From the NCBI RefSeq assembly GCF_000174435.1, contig NZ_ACJN02000004.1:281330-345329 (forward strand): a stretch of DNA of 64,000 nucleotides, written 5' to 3'. The notes under the pieces are model-generated. The model had not been told where the DNA came from, made no database searches, and saw nothing but the letters and a program-made list of their open reading frames with translations. Position numbers and translations under genes: made by a program. This document shows, piece after piece, positions 52,379 to 61,222 of the stretch (positions are counted from its first letter, which is position 1; the number at the start of each line of letters is the position of its first letter). The stretch comes from Desulfonatronospira thiodismutans ASO3-1. GTDB lineage: Bacteria; Desulfobacterota; Desulfovibrionia; Desulfovibrionales; Desulfonatronovibrionaceae.

Positions 52379-52684
52379 TCACTTACTCGCACAATCATCA
52401 TAGTTGCGATAGAAAAGATCCAGCAGCCTGCATCTTTCCTCAAAATCCCGAATGCTCTTGAAAAGCGATGCCAGAATCGGCCTGTAAGGAATGTCGGCAT
52501 GGCGGATGCGGGAAGGGACTTTTTTGAATTCCATGTATTCATCTCTTATCCTGAAAAACTCATCTTCCAGTGTGAAAAATTCTTCGACCTCCCACTCTTT
52601 TTTTTCATCATCTGAGAGATCGTTCCAGTAATCAAGCTCCATCTGATGAAGGTCATGGCTGGCCCTCTTCAACCATATTCTCAA
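52379..52684 (-). CDS. Hypothetical acidic protein
   Basis: This 101-residue protein is helical and very acidic (YWNDLSDDEKKEWEVEEFFT), with many aromatic residues and a C-terminal FRNYDDCASK-like end (LFYRNYDDCASK). An internal Met (MELDYW) is an alternative start. It lies 38 bp upstream of the SRAP gene on the same strand. I do not recognise it. Confidence 0.55.
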   Translation of the reverse strand: MRIWLKRASHDLHQMELDYWNDLSDDEKKEWEVEEFFTLEDEFFRIRDEYMEFKKVPSRIRHADIPYRPILASLFKSIRDFEERCRLLDLFYRNYDDCASK

Positions 52685-52734
52685 TTGTGTCAGTGTCCCA
52701 TATGGAATAGCCGAGCATATCAGACAGAAAAAGG

Positions 52735-52812
52735 ATTGGGGACAGTCCCGAAGCCAGGGACAGTCCCCCTCCGGGCTGTAAGCCTCCGGGCAGGAAGCCG
52801 TGCCATGCCTTA
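52735..52812 (+). repeat. GGGGACAGTCCC-type repeat, left copy
   Basis: GGGACAGTCCCCCTCCGGGC and AAGCCTCCGGGCAGGAAGCC recur at 56687-56738. GGGACAGTCCC is a short palindrome of the type found near REP-associated transposases. The two copies bracket the IS1634-type element and the AAA_14 gene. Confidence 0.75.
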
Positions 52813-52982
52813 ATTTATAGCTTTTTACACAAAGATAGCCTTAACTCACCCTATTCATATTTTGTTTTCAAAAAACTCGTAATGCTCCCGTTGTTAGTCG
52901 TTGATGACAAAATACAATATATACAGTGAGAGAGGATACTTCAATACTAAATGTTTATGTTTTTCAGATATTTAACTGTAGG

Positions 52983-54982
52983 CTAGCGTGAGTTTATTAC
53001 GCTTAGCGCAATTTTCGAGGACATCTTCAATGTTTTCAATATGTTGCTTTAATTAAAAATGTATACACTGAAATATGTATCGAACAGACTTCTTTCTATT
53101 CGATAAAAAATTCTTAATTTTCAACAAATTATGCTTAATTTGGGGTTGACATATGGGCCTTTCAATGTGTATGTATACACTGAAATGGCAACTATTCAAA
53201 AGAAACCTTCAAGAGGCAGGGACTACTGGGCCATAGTCGAATCCAGACGGATCAACGGAAAACCACGCCCTGTTGTCCTGGAGCATCTCGGCACTGCTGA
53301 AAACCTCCTGAAGCGGCTTCAAGAAGGGGCAGGGCCGCACAAGGTCAAAAGTTACTCGCATGGACTGGTAGCCTACTTACTCAATTTGATAGAATCCCTT
53401 GACCTGGTTCAAATTATCAACCGCCATGTGCCAAATAAACAAATCAGAGATGGGTTTACTGTTGGAGGTTCTATTGTCCTTGCGTCCATGGGTAGAATCT
53501 GTCAGCCAACCAGTAAAAGAAACTGGTATAAGGGATGGGCCAAGCGTACCAGCCTCTCGTATCTTTTACGAATGTCTTTGGCCAAGATCGACAGCCAGCA
53601 CTTCTGGGATCAGATGGATGCCCTTCCATCAGAAACCATTCCTGCAATTGAAGAAGAGATCGTTGACACCCTCTATGAACATGGCCTGCTTTCCATGGAT
53701 ACCCTGCTCTATGATACAAGTAATTTCTTCACTTACATCGCTTCGACCAATGAACGGTGCACACTGGCTAAGCGAGGAAAAAACAAGCAGCGACGAATTG
53801 ACCTTAGGCAGTTTGGCCTTTTGCTCCTGGTCTCACGCCAGGATCAGCTCCCGATATACCACAGGACATACCAGGGGAACTTAAACGACAAAACTGTTTT
53901 CAAAGAGCATTTCGCAAGGTTTTCTGACAGACTCAAAAGGCTCAGTGGCTCCCTTGAAGACATTACCGTTGTTCTGGATCAAGGGAACAATTCAAAAAAA
54001 ATGCTTAAAGAGGTAGACCAGACCATTTATTTTGTCGGAGCGCTTTCTGTTCACCAACACAGGCATTTGGTTGAAAGAGCCAATCTGAACCTGCAAGAAA
54101 TACTTATAGGGAATAAAAGTGTTCCCTGCTACAAGGAGCGCACAACAATCTGGGGAAGCGACCTGACAGCAGTGGTCTACATCTCTGAAAAGCTGCGAGA
54201 TGGTCAAATTAGAGGCCTGGAGCAAGGCCTCTCCAAGCTTTGCAGCGAACTTGATCAATTAAAAGAAGCCATCAAGATGCCGACCCAAAAAGGAAAAAAG
54301 CGAACTGAAGCCGGAATCCAGAAAAAGATTGATTCACTTATTTCCTCCTGTGTGCCCAAAGGGATCGTGGAGTGGGAGCTCACTTTTTTGCAGGAAGATG
54401 CATTCGAACTACAGTATTGGATCGACTACGACCACTTGGAAGAACTTAAAAAGTGGCGGTTTGGACGCCGCATCCTTATCACCAACAGGCATCACTGGAG
54501 TACTGAGGAAATCATCAAAGCTTATTGGGGTCAGGCCAATATAGAGTACGTGTTTAAAAATATGAAGAACCCGTTTCACATGGCATGGCGACCTCAATAT
54601 CACTGGACTGATCAAAAGATAGAGGTGCACGGTTTCATATGTTTGGTGGCCTTTCTCCTGGTTATGGTGGCTTTCAAGCATGCCCGGGAGAATGCCGGCT
54701 TTTCTCGGTCTCCGCATACTTTGCTGGAAAAACTATCCGAGATTCGTCTGGCCACTCTGATCGATGCCCCGACCCAAAAATCAAAAGGGCGCTACAGAGC
54801 CACATATCAGCTTGAGGAGATGGACCCAGATGTCAAGGAGCTTGCAGATGCAATGGGAATTGCCGAGTTGCCGATGAAATCAAAAATACCGTTCAGTGTA
54901 TACAAATCTTAACCTTAATATTTACATATATTACAAGGTGTTACGATTAATTTTGGGACTAACCGTAATAAACTCACGCTAG
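52983..54982 (+). mobile_element. IS1634-type insertion sequence
   Basis: Terminal inverted repeats CTAGCGTGAGTTTATTACG at 52983-53001 and, inverted, at 54964-54982 are identical over 19 bp and bound a 2.0-kb element with one transposase gene. Inside, GTATACACTGAA occurs at 53061-53072 and 53173-53184 and inverted at 54892-54903. No clear target duplication is visible beside the ends. Confidence 0.9.
53185..54912 (+). CDS. IS1634-family transposase
   Basis: This 575-residue protein begins MATIQKKPSRGRDYWAIVES (start at 53185 within GTATACACTGAAATGG) and has RPVVLEHLGTAENL, YDTSNFFTYI, TVVLDQGNNSKKM, and a C-terminal WGQANIEYVFKNMKNPFHMA WRPQYHWTDQKIEVHGFICL, the YREK-like end of the DDE domain. 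Length and ends look intact, so the element may be active. The start lies beside one of the internal 12-bp repeats, which could allow self-regulation. Confidence 0.9.
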   Translation: MATIQKKPSRGRDYWAIVESRRINGKPRPVVLEHLGTAENLLKRLQEGAGPHKVKSYSHGLVAYLLNLIESLDLVQIINRHVPNKQIRDGFTVGGSIVLASMGRICQPTSKRNWYKGWAKRTSLSYLLRMSLAKIDSQHFWDQMDALPSETIPAIEEEIVDTLYEHGLLSMDTLLYDTSNFFTYIASTNERCTLAKRGKNKQRRIDLRQFGLLLLVSRQDQLPIYHRTYQGNLNDKTVFKEHFARFSDRLKRLSGSLEDITVVLDQGNNSKKMLKEVDQTIYFVGALSVHQHRHLVERANLNLQEILIGNKSVPCYKERTTIWGSDLTAVVYISEKLRDGQIRGLEQGLSKLCSELDQLKEAIKMPTQKGKKRTEAGIQKKIDSLISSCVPKGIVEWELTFLQEDAFELQYWIDYDHLEELKKWRFGRRILITNRHHWSTEEIIKAYWGQANIEYVFKNMKNPFHMAWRPQYHWTDQKIEVHGFICLVAFLLVMVAFKHARENAGFSRSPHTLLEKLSEIRLATLIDAPTQKSKGRYRATYQLEEMDPDVKELADAMGIAELPMKSKIPFSVYKS

Positions 54983-55276
54983 AATGTAACATGTACTCCG
55001 AAAGTTGAGTTAAATGATGGAACGAGCAGGTTGAAGCCTTATCCGGTGCTTCCAGCTATGATCCCAGACAGGAAACAAAGCTCATTAATGATGTCACCCC
55101 TGGATCTAATTTCAGTCCGGGCATTCTGTTTGCCAAACCTACATTATGTTGAAATCCAATAGTATTATAAATAATATTTTGTAATTTTACAAGGTTTTTT
55201 TTGTTATTAAGCTGTTTATTATTTGGTTGTCTTTTCTCAAAGTTTCAGGCATTCTTGATTGCAGGGGGGTCTGATA
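54983..55276. other. IS flank with a gene scrap
   Basis: An open stretch (about 55027-55155) reads EQVEALSGASSYDPRQETKL and then NDVTPGSNFSPGILFAKP, possibly the end of a gene interrupted by the IS; I cannot name it. The rest is A/T-rich leader of the next gene. Confidence 0.35.
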
Positions 55277-56659
55277 ATGAGCATAAAGAGATCTGCTGAA
55301 GATTATCTTGTAGAATGGAAGGACCGGTCCAGCCGCAAGCCTTTAATCCTTCGGGGCGCGAGGCAGACCGGCAAGACCTATCTTGTTGAACAGTTTGCAA
55401 AGAATCATTTTAGAAATTTGCTGAAAATTGATTTTGAGTTTGACCAGGAGGTCAAATCAGTATTCCGGCAAAAAGACCCGCAGACAATCATCAGCGAACT
55501 GTCTTTGTTCTTTGACCTACCCGTGATCCCCGGGGAGACGCTTTTGTTCCTGGACGAAATACAGTCCTGTCCTGAGGCCATCCACAGCCTGCGATATTTT
55601 TATGAAAAACTATCCGGACTGCATGTTATCGCGGCTGGCTCTCTGCTTGATTTTGTCCTGCGGGATTTTGAATATTCCATGCCTGTGGGCAGGGTTGAAT
55701 TCCTGCACCTTTATCCCTTGTCTTTCAGCGAATTCCTGCTGGCCGTGAACGCCCGGCTTCATGAATTTATCACTAACTGGACCCCTCCTGACCAATTCAG
55801 CCCAGTCGTACACGGCAAGCTGACCGAGCTGATGAGGACTTTTATTTTCACAGGAGGGATGCCCGAAGCAGTGGCTTCATGGATCAAGCAGAGAGACTAC
55901 GTGGAAGTCCAGCGCATCCAGAGTGCGATCCTGAGCACCATGCAGCATGATTTTGCAAAATACGGCTCGCGAATCCAGCAGGATCATCTGCAAAAGATCC
56001 TTCAATTCATACCCGGCAATATAGGCAACAAGGTAAAGTATGTGCATGTGGACAGGGATGTCCGTTCCACAGCTTTAAAGGATGCTTTTCATTTGCTGGC
56101 CATGGCCAGGGTTATCAGCCTGGTATTCAAGACAAATGCTAATGGTGTTCCCTTAGAGGCAGAGAAGGACAGGAATTTTTTCAAGGCCATTGCCCTGGAT
56201 GTGGGGCTTGTAAACCGGATGTGCGGGCTGAAGCTGATCCGGCCAGAGGAGTTGATGACCGTTTACGAAGGCGGGCTGGCAGAACAGTTTGTCGGACAGG
56301 AACTGCTGGGCTCGAGGCCCTGTTTTGAAGAGCCAGCGCTTTACTACTGGGCCAGGGAAGCAAAAAACGCCAATGCCGAGGTAGATTATCTTGTTACGCA
56401 CGGATCACAAGTTCTGCCAGTGGAACTCAAGGCTGGAAAGACGGGTACACTTAGGTCCCTGCATGTGTTTCTGCATGAAAAAAAATCTGATTTCGGAGTC
56501 AGGCTTAATATGGACACCCCGTCTCTGGGCAGGTTTACAGCCCATGTTCGCCTGAAAAAATCCAGTACAGAACACGAGTACACCCTTCTGTCGTTACCTT
56601 TATACCTTGCCGGTCAGCTGGACAGGCTCCTGGAGCATGCTTTGGATCAGCCCCAGTAG
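55277..56659 (+). CDS. AAA_14 ATPase with DUF4143 nuclease-like domain
   Basis: This 460-residue protein has Walker A GARQTGKTYLVE, Walker B TLLFLDEIQSCP, AAGSLLDFVL, and a C-terminal DUF4143 region with AEVDYLVTHGSQVLPVELKA, the Asp...Glu-x-Lys core of a PD-(D/E)XK fold. ATG 55277 is chosen; the frame extends 18 bp further upstream. Such ATPases are widespread on mobile elements and in defence islands, but their role is poorly known. Intact. Confidence 0.9.
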   Translation: MSIKRSAEDYLVEWKDRSSRKPLILRGARQTGKTYLVEQFAKNHFRNLLKIDFEFDQEVKSVFRQKDPQTIISELSLFFDLPVIPGETLLFLDEIQSCPEAIHSLRYFYEKLSGLHVIAAGSLLDFVLRDFEYSMPVGRVEFLHLYPLSFSEFLLAVNARLHEFITNWTPPDQFSPVVHGKLTELMRTFIFTGGMPEAVASWIKQRDYVEVQRIQSAILSTMQHDFAKYGSRIQQDHLQKILQFIPGNIGNKVKYVHVDRDVRSTALKDAFHLLAMARVISLVFKTNANGVPLEAEKDRNFFKAIALDVGLVNRMCGLKLIRPEELMTVYEGGLAEQFVGQELLGSRPCFEEPALYYWAREAKNANAEVDYLVTHGSQVLPVELKAGKTGTLRSLHVFLHEKKSDFGVRLNMDTPSLGRFTAHVRLKKSSTEHEYTLLSLPLYLAGQLDRLLEHALDQPQ

Positions 56660-56684
56660 GCCTGAACCTTAACATAAATTCAAT

Positions 56685-56742
56685 TGGGGACAGTCCCCCT
56701 CCGGGCTGTAAGCCTCCGGGCAGGAAGCCGTGCCAAGCCGTC
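56685..56742 (+). repeat. GGGGACAGTCCC-type repeat, right copy
   Basis: Matches 52742-52806 almost exactly through GTCCCCCTCCGGGCTGTAAG and GGCAGGAAGCCGTGCCA. Confidence 0.75.
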
Positions 56743-56928
56743 ACAATCGGGTTTTATCACCAAAATAGTTATGACATAAAGTTCAAAATGAACAGTGTCC
56801 AGTTTGAAATGGCAGGAGAATTGTTTTCGGAAATGAATGACCATCAGGCAGCAGTTACAGCATATGGACTTGCCCTGCAAAAGTACCGTACTGAACAGGG
56901 AATCAAATTAATACTTATGGAGAATGTT

Positions 56929-57147
56929 ATGCGATACCTTTCCCTATGCGCAGGCCTGTCTTGCTGCATTTTATTTGCCTTCTTCAATGTCAGCAACGCC
57001 TTTGCAGATAATAGCTCAGTAGAAGTCACTGTTTCCGGATCAGGAACCAGCCAAGGTGCCGCCTTGACAGAGGCCTATGTCGAAGCAGTCCGTCAGACCT
57101 TATCGCGGGTCGTAGACAAGGATACAGCGATTGAGCCAGGTCTCTGA
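56929..57147 (+). pseudogene. 5' end of an exported protein gene cut by the repeat array
   Basis: The frame starts with a signal peptide, MRYLSLCAGLSCCILFAFFN then VSNAFA, and continues EVTVSGSGTSQGAALTEAYV and EAVRQTLSRVVDKDT, similar to the start of LPP20/FlgT-like outer-surface proteins. At about 57130 native sequence ends and the repeat palindrome GGTCTCTGAGACC begins; the frame stops at 57145-57147. GGAGAA precedes ATG 56929. The remainder of the gene is not in the window. Confidence 0.75.
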
Positions 57148-57720
57148 GACCAGCAACATGTTGTTATCATTGCATTTCACTTCAGGAAATGGTCAACTTT
57201 GAGGCTTGCAGGCATTTTTTGCCTTGGATATTGCCCAAATCTATATGTAACCATCCAGGATGATTAGTTTTTAAGCTTCAAAGGATCAAAGCTCTCCTTT
57301 ACATTTCGCGCTTGACGCGATGTGTAAACATGATCCCGGAATACAGGCAATGGATTCAGCAATTGTGACCTGTCAGGGATTCCGGCATAATTTTAGCTGG
57401 CCTGGATCAAACAGAGCCAGGTCTCTGAGACCAGCAACATGTTGTTATCATTGCATTTCACTTCAGGAAATGGTCAACTTTGAGGCTTGCAGGCATTTTT
57501 TGTCTTGGGTACTGCCCGGATCTATGCATAAGCATTCAAAATGATTAATTTTTAAGCTTCAAAGGATCAAAGCTCTCCTTTACATTTCGCGCTTGACGCG
57601 ATGTGTAAACATGATCCCGGAATACAGGCAATGGATTCAGCAATTGTGACCTGTCAGGGATTCCGGCATAATTTTAGCTGGCCTGGATCAAACAGAGCCA
57701 GGTCTCTGAGACCAGCAACA
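57139..57720 (+). repeat. 281-bp repeat array, cluster 2
   Basis: GGTCTCTGAGACC lies at 57139, 57420 and 57701, exactly 281 bp apart; TTTACA hairpins at 57298-57328 and 57579-57609. About two full units, starting and ending at the same palindrome. The left junction is in the exported-protein gene and the right junction joins the duplicated helicase 3' end at AGCAACA/CTTGAAG. Confidence 0.9.
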
Positions 57721-58582
57721 CTTGAAGACATTACTATCTCTTAAGGGTACATCATGGAAAGTTGATGATATTGCATCAGGATTTTTGAATTATTACCTGC
57801 AACATCCTGAACACATTTATGATTACGATGAGTTGAACAAACAGGATAATCCTCAAAAATTATCACTTCAAACGGTAAAAAGACATATCACAAGAATGCC
57901 TCTTTATTATCTCAGTAATAACAATAATGACTGGTTCATCCTAGATAAAGAAAAAAATAAATTTATCTTGAAGGCTGATCTGGTTGATTATTGGAATAAT
58001 CAAAACTATAAAATGCTTGTCCTGGATAGAGTTAAGTATGCTTTAGCTAGATATTTTTACCGAAAAACAAAGTAAATTCGATACAGGGTCGGTCTGGAAA
58101 TAATCCTTGATTATACACGAAGCACTATCTTATATTCGTTTTGGTCTTGGCAAGTTTACAAGAAGATATTGATGAGGCTACGGCCCATATCCAGAGTGTA
58201 TTAAACAGGCTATCGTTCTAAGCATAAGCGGAAACTACAAATAACAAGCACAGGGGAAGGTTCTTCAGGGGAGACGGGTTAAAAAGCATGTTCAGGAAGG
58301 GCTGAGCCTGGTTAATCTTCTGGCTTATGTGGACCTGAAGCTGATCCGGGCCGGTCTTGATATAAACGGCAGGACAGTCAATCTTATCCGAATTTCATGA
58401 TCAGAAATGACCACTGCGGACTGTCTGGTACTCAAGGAGGAGGTCATGTTTGTCGAGATCCTGGCCCTGGCAGTAATCATGTTCGTGATCTATATAGCTT
58501 TTTTTGAAAAATAATAAATACCAGACGGATATGCCAGAAGAATCCCTCAAGTTTACATTTCGCGCTTGACGCGATGTGTAAA
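57721..58582 (+). pseudogene. Duplicated helicase 3' end and downstream block
   Basis: Positions 57721-58075 encode the last 117 residues of the helicase at 46418 (LLSLKGTSWKVDDIASGFLN onward) with a few substitutions; upstream is repeat DNA, so it is not a gene. The duplication continues through the Y1 fragment (58265-58380), the 22-residue peptide gene and the TTTACA hairpin at 58552-58582, paralleling 49000-49866. Confidence 0.9.
58446..58514 (+). CDS. 22-residue membrane peptide, copy 2
   Basis: Identical product to 49729 (MFVEILALAVIMFVIYIAFF, EK). The ribosome site is AAGGAGGAGGTC. The upstream flank has changed more than the coding part. Confidence 0.6.
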   Translation: MFVEILALAVIMFVIYIAFFEK

Positions 58583-58611
58583 GGGCACGAAAAAAATCAG
58601 GAGAACATTCA

Positions 58612-59070
58612 ATGGGTCAAGAAACAATCCCCCATCAATCGCGAATGGATGCGGCCAGGAAACTGGTAGTCGACAGCGCTTTTGTTCCATGTCCTGCGGA
58701 GGATGGAGATGAAATTTATCCAAACGGCATCTTTCATTTTAATATCACCAAAATGCTCGAGCATATCAACCAAAACCCAGGTCAATATCTTCTTGAAGAA
58801 ATCCCTCTTGAAAATCTGTCACTGTTTTCATCCAGCCTGAATGAAGATTATGTGTCCATTGCGGATATCACCCAGCCCCTCATTCTGGCTGAGATATCTC
58901 CGGGACGTTACGTTGTAATCGACGGTCACCACCGGCTGGAAAGAGCAAGTAGAATGAGGGTAAAGGCTGTCCCTGCCTACAGACTTCATGTTCACCAGCA
59001 TATCCCTTTTCTGACTGAAAAAAGAGCTTACCTTGCCTATGTTGAATACTGGAACAGCAAGCTTGACTAA
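58612..59070 (+). CDS. ParB/sulfiredoxin-like domain protein, copy 1
   Basis: This 152-residue protein has the ParB N-terminal-like fold with ISPGRYVVIDGHHRLERAS, the Gly-His-His-Arg segment that binds nucleotide in this superfamily, and upstream ISLxxPLILAE-like ADITQPLILAEISPGR. It lacks a DNA-binding domain, so it is not a partition protein; relatives act as nucleases, CTPases or kinases. AGGAGAACATTCA is the ribosome site. A near-identical paralogue is at 61544. In this copy a hairpin element is inserted at the stop codon, changing only the last residue (Val/Asp). Confidence 0.8.
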   Translation: MGQETIPHQSRMDAARKLVVDSAFVPCPAEDGDEIYPNGIFHFNITKMLEHINQNPGQYLLEEIPLENLSLFSSSLNEDYVSIADITQPLILAEISPGRYVVIDGHHRLERASRMRVKAVPAYRLHVHQHIPFLTEKRAYLAYVEYWNSKLD

Positions 59071-59475
59071 TGCGGCCATGCCCGCAACCCAAAGAAGAAA
59101 AGAGTTTTTTGCCCACAGATCACACAGATGTACCACGCGAGACGCGTGGCAGGCACAGATGGAAGAAAGAGCTTTTATGTGCATACCAGGAATGAAGAAC
59201 CTGGTATGCACATGGTCTCCACCGCATCCGCGGTAGATACCGGGGAGTAATCTTCCCCCGCCCGAAGGGCTGATACCTTTTCCTTGCGGGTTCTTATTCC
59301 CGCAAGGAAAAAATATATATCTCTTCAATATCTTATATCTGTGTCAATCTGTGTGATCTGTGGGCAGTAGTCTTTTTCTTAAAAAATAAGTGCGGAACAT
59401 TTACAGTGCCAAGCGCTGAACCCCCGTCATGGCTCAAATTTTTCTTGTTTGTTGTGACAGGGTTTCAGGAGTATG
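59071..59475 (-). mobile_element. TTAGA-targeted hairpin insertion element, copy C (405 bp, inverted)
   Basis: Read on the minus strand the ends are ACTCCTGAAACCCTGTCA and GGGTTGCGGGCATGGC, as in copies A and D. Flanks are ACTAA (59066-59070) and TCTAA (59476-59480). The paralogous gene at 61544 has the uninterrupted site TTGTCTAAAAGATCTG. The core holds outer arms GCCCACAGATCACACAGAT (59111-59129) and its inverse (59347-59365), a CCACGCG hairpin, a 14-bp hairpin ATGTGCATACCAGG (59177-59213) and a 13-bp hairpin TTTTCCTTGCGGG (59278-59311). Confidence 0.9.
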
Positions 59476-59571
59476 TCTAAAAAATCTGATACTGATTGAG
59501 TGCTCTTACTTCTTTATTGATACTTGAAGACTTGAAAAGCTGTACGAGTCCCTGGATGGTCTCTTGACCAT

Positions 59572-59724
59572 CTCTTTCTTGATCAGGACAACGTTCCCAC
59601 CCTGGTTGAAGTCGAGCGGAGCAGCGACACCCGAGTCCGCAGAGATATCAGGGGGCAGCTGCTGGACTATGCAGCCAAGGCCCTTGTATACAGGGTAAAG
59701 ATCCGTGAGTTCGGGGCAAGATAA
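59572..59724 (+). pseudogene. Fragment of a predicted nuclease (LVEVKR-type)
   Basis: LDQDNVPTLVEVERSSDTRV and RRDIRGQLLDYAAKALVYRV resemble the core of PD-(D/E)XK proteins with LVEVKRSxDTRxRRE. The usual Lys is Glu here and the gene lacks both ends. The remainder of 59481-59780 is similar to the flank after the second ParB-like gene and has no gene. Confidence 0.5.
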
Positions 59725-59780
59725 AGAAAGTTTCCTGGATTACAGCACTTTCTTTCCAGCTGGCAGTGGCAAGTTTCCCC

Positions 59781-59816
59781 TTGAAATACACAGAAATTAT
59801 GCTTACTATGTGTATA
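59781..59816 (+). promoter_or_regulatory. vapBC promoter with palindromic operator
   Basis: TTGAAA (59781-59786) and TACTAT (59804-59809), 17 bp apart, lie 25 bp upstream of vapB. ATACACA (59786-59792) and TGTGTAT (59810-59816) form an inverted repeat spanning the core promoter, fitting autorepression by the VapB-VapC complex. Confidence 0.6.
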
Positions 59817-59834
59817 TACTTGGGAGGTAAGGCC

Positions 59835-60035
59835 ATGAAAAGAACAAACGTGGTGCTTGACGAGGAGCTGGTCCGGGAATGTCAAGTACTGACCGGAATA
59901 CGGACTCGCCGTGCCCTCATTGACTATGCCCTGCAGGAGCTGCGCCGCCGTGGCCGTCAGAAGCGTCTGCTTGAGCTCAAAGGTGCTGTCCAATGGGAGG
60001 GGGACCTTAACGAGTGGCGGAAAGGGCGTGATTGA
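59835..60035 (+). CDS. vapB: VapB-type antitoxin
   Basis: This 66-residue protein reads MKRTNVVLDEELVRECQVLT and RTRRALIDYALQELRRRGRQ, the ribbon-helix-helix antitoxin type, with a Trp-containing C-terminal tail (QWEGDLNEWRKGRD) for toxin binding. GGGAGGTAAGG precedes ATG 59835. The stop overlaps the toxin start. Confidence 0.9.
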   Translation: MKRTNVVLDEELVRECQVLTGIRTRRALIDYALQELRRRGRQKRLLELKGAVQWEGDLNEWRKGRD

Positions 60036-60436
60036 TGGTCTTTGTGGATACTACCGTCTGGATAGATTTTTTCGCCGACCTTGACCAGCCCCATGTGGTC
60101 ACCCTTTCGGAGTTGATAGAGCAGGAAGAAGATCTATCCCTGTGTGGAATCATTCTGGCGGAAGTACTCCAGGGAATCCGGTCTGACAAAGATTTTATCA
60201 AGACCAGGGAATACCTTGGCGGGCTTGTTTTCCTGCCCATGGGGCAGGCAACTTTTTTACGAGCGGCAGAAGTCTACCGCTCCCTTCGCAAGAAGGGGGT
60301 TACAATCCGCAAACCAGTGGACTGCATGATTGCTTCTGTTGCCATGGAGTACGATATCTGCCTGCTGCACAACGACCGGGACTTTGACCACATTGCCCGG
60401 CACTCCGGGCTGAGAGTCTTTTCAACAAAGCCTTGA
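60032..60436 (+). CDS. vapC: VapC-type PIN toxin
   Basis: This 134-residue protein has the PIN acidic residues in VFVDTTVWIDFF, IILAEVLQGIRSD, KPVDCMIASVA and LLHNDRDFDHIA. The start is ATG 60032 or the adjacent 60035. It forms an operon with vapB and appears intact; it would cleave structured RNA. Confidence 0.92.
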   Translation: MMVFVDTTVWIDFFADLDQPHVVTLSELIEQEEDLSLCGIILAEVLQGIRSDKDFIKTREYLGGLVFLPMGQATFLRAAEVYRSLRKKGVTIRKPVDCMIASVAMEYDICLLHNDRDFDHIARHSGLRVFSTKP

Positions 60437-60625
60437 ATCAAGCCGGGCTGAAGAAACAGGTGTGGTTATCCGGTGTTGAAAAATCGAAAATCCTGGAATC
60501 CTGGTCAGCAACAACAGGTTTTGGAGAACCGGAAAAATCGATGCCGGCATTAAAAGGGATCTCTTGCCTGCATGTCTCAGACGGGTTATAATCAAAGACA
60601 TAACCAGGAGAACCAATACAGTCCT

Positions 60626-61222
60626 ATGATTTTATGGACCATCCAGACAGAAGAAGCATGGGAGCAGCTAAACAAAAAAGGGTGCATTACTGGTGTAATG
60701 GACTATATTGAACCATCCTGGCTTTCAAGCTACCACTGGATGATGCAGCAGATGAAGGATCGTATTGGCAGTCCACCCTGTAAACATTTGTTTCCTGTAT
60801 GGGCTTGGTATCAATGGGACAGTTCAAATAGAAAGAAGCCCGACCTTCGCAGTGCTGGTCACCTGCCCAAAAACGTGAAGGGCGTTAGAATCGAGTTTAG
60901 CTGTGATAAAAATGCAGGCCTGCTTTCCGACTTTACACTCTGGCACTATGTGCTGAACTACTGGTATCTACCTGAATCTATGGCTGATGATGAAAAGTTC
61001 GATGCCGAAATAAAAAAACAAGGCACCACTTACTTCGAGGCAAAGCCACATCCAACCCCAAAAATTCACCAGAAAATTGTAAGAAGTTGGAATAAAATTT
61101 TTGACCTTGATTGGGATAAGACTGATATATCAGTTCCAAAATATCAGAAATCGATTCAGGCAACTATATGGCAATTGAGAATGGAGCAAGTACGAAGCTG
61201 CAAACACTTCAAAGCAAGATGA
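60626..61222 (+). CDS. DUF3841 protein
   Basis: This 198-residue protein matches the DUF3841 pattern: MILWTIQTEEAWEQLNKKG, YHWMMQQMKDRIG, FPVWAWYQW, KPDLRSAGHLPKNVKGVRIE and LLSDFTLWHYVLN. ATG 60626 is chosen since the family starts there; the AGGAG site is somewhat distant. The function is unknown. These genes commonly sit among mobile or toxin-antitoxin loci, as here between VapBC and the second ParB-like gene. Confidence 0.8.
   Translation: MILWTIQTEEAWEQLNKKGCITGVMDYIEPSWLSSYHWMMQQMKDRIGSPPCKHLFPVWAWYQWDSSNRKKPDLRSAGHLPKNVKGVRIEFSCDKNAGLLSDFTLWHYVLNYWYLPESMADDEKFDAEIKKQGTTYFEAKPHPTPKIHQKIVRSWNKIFDLDWDKTDISVPKYQKSIQATIWQLRMEQVRSCKHFKAR

Noticed and set aside
57298..57609. TTTACA hairpins as integron attC sites
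   Set aside because: No integrase gene and no attC-type core sites; spacing is a fixed 281-bp repeat rather than varied cassettes.
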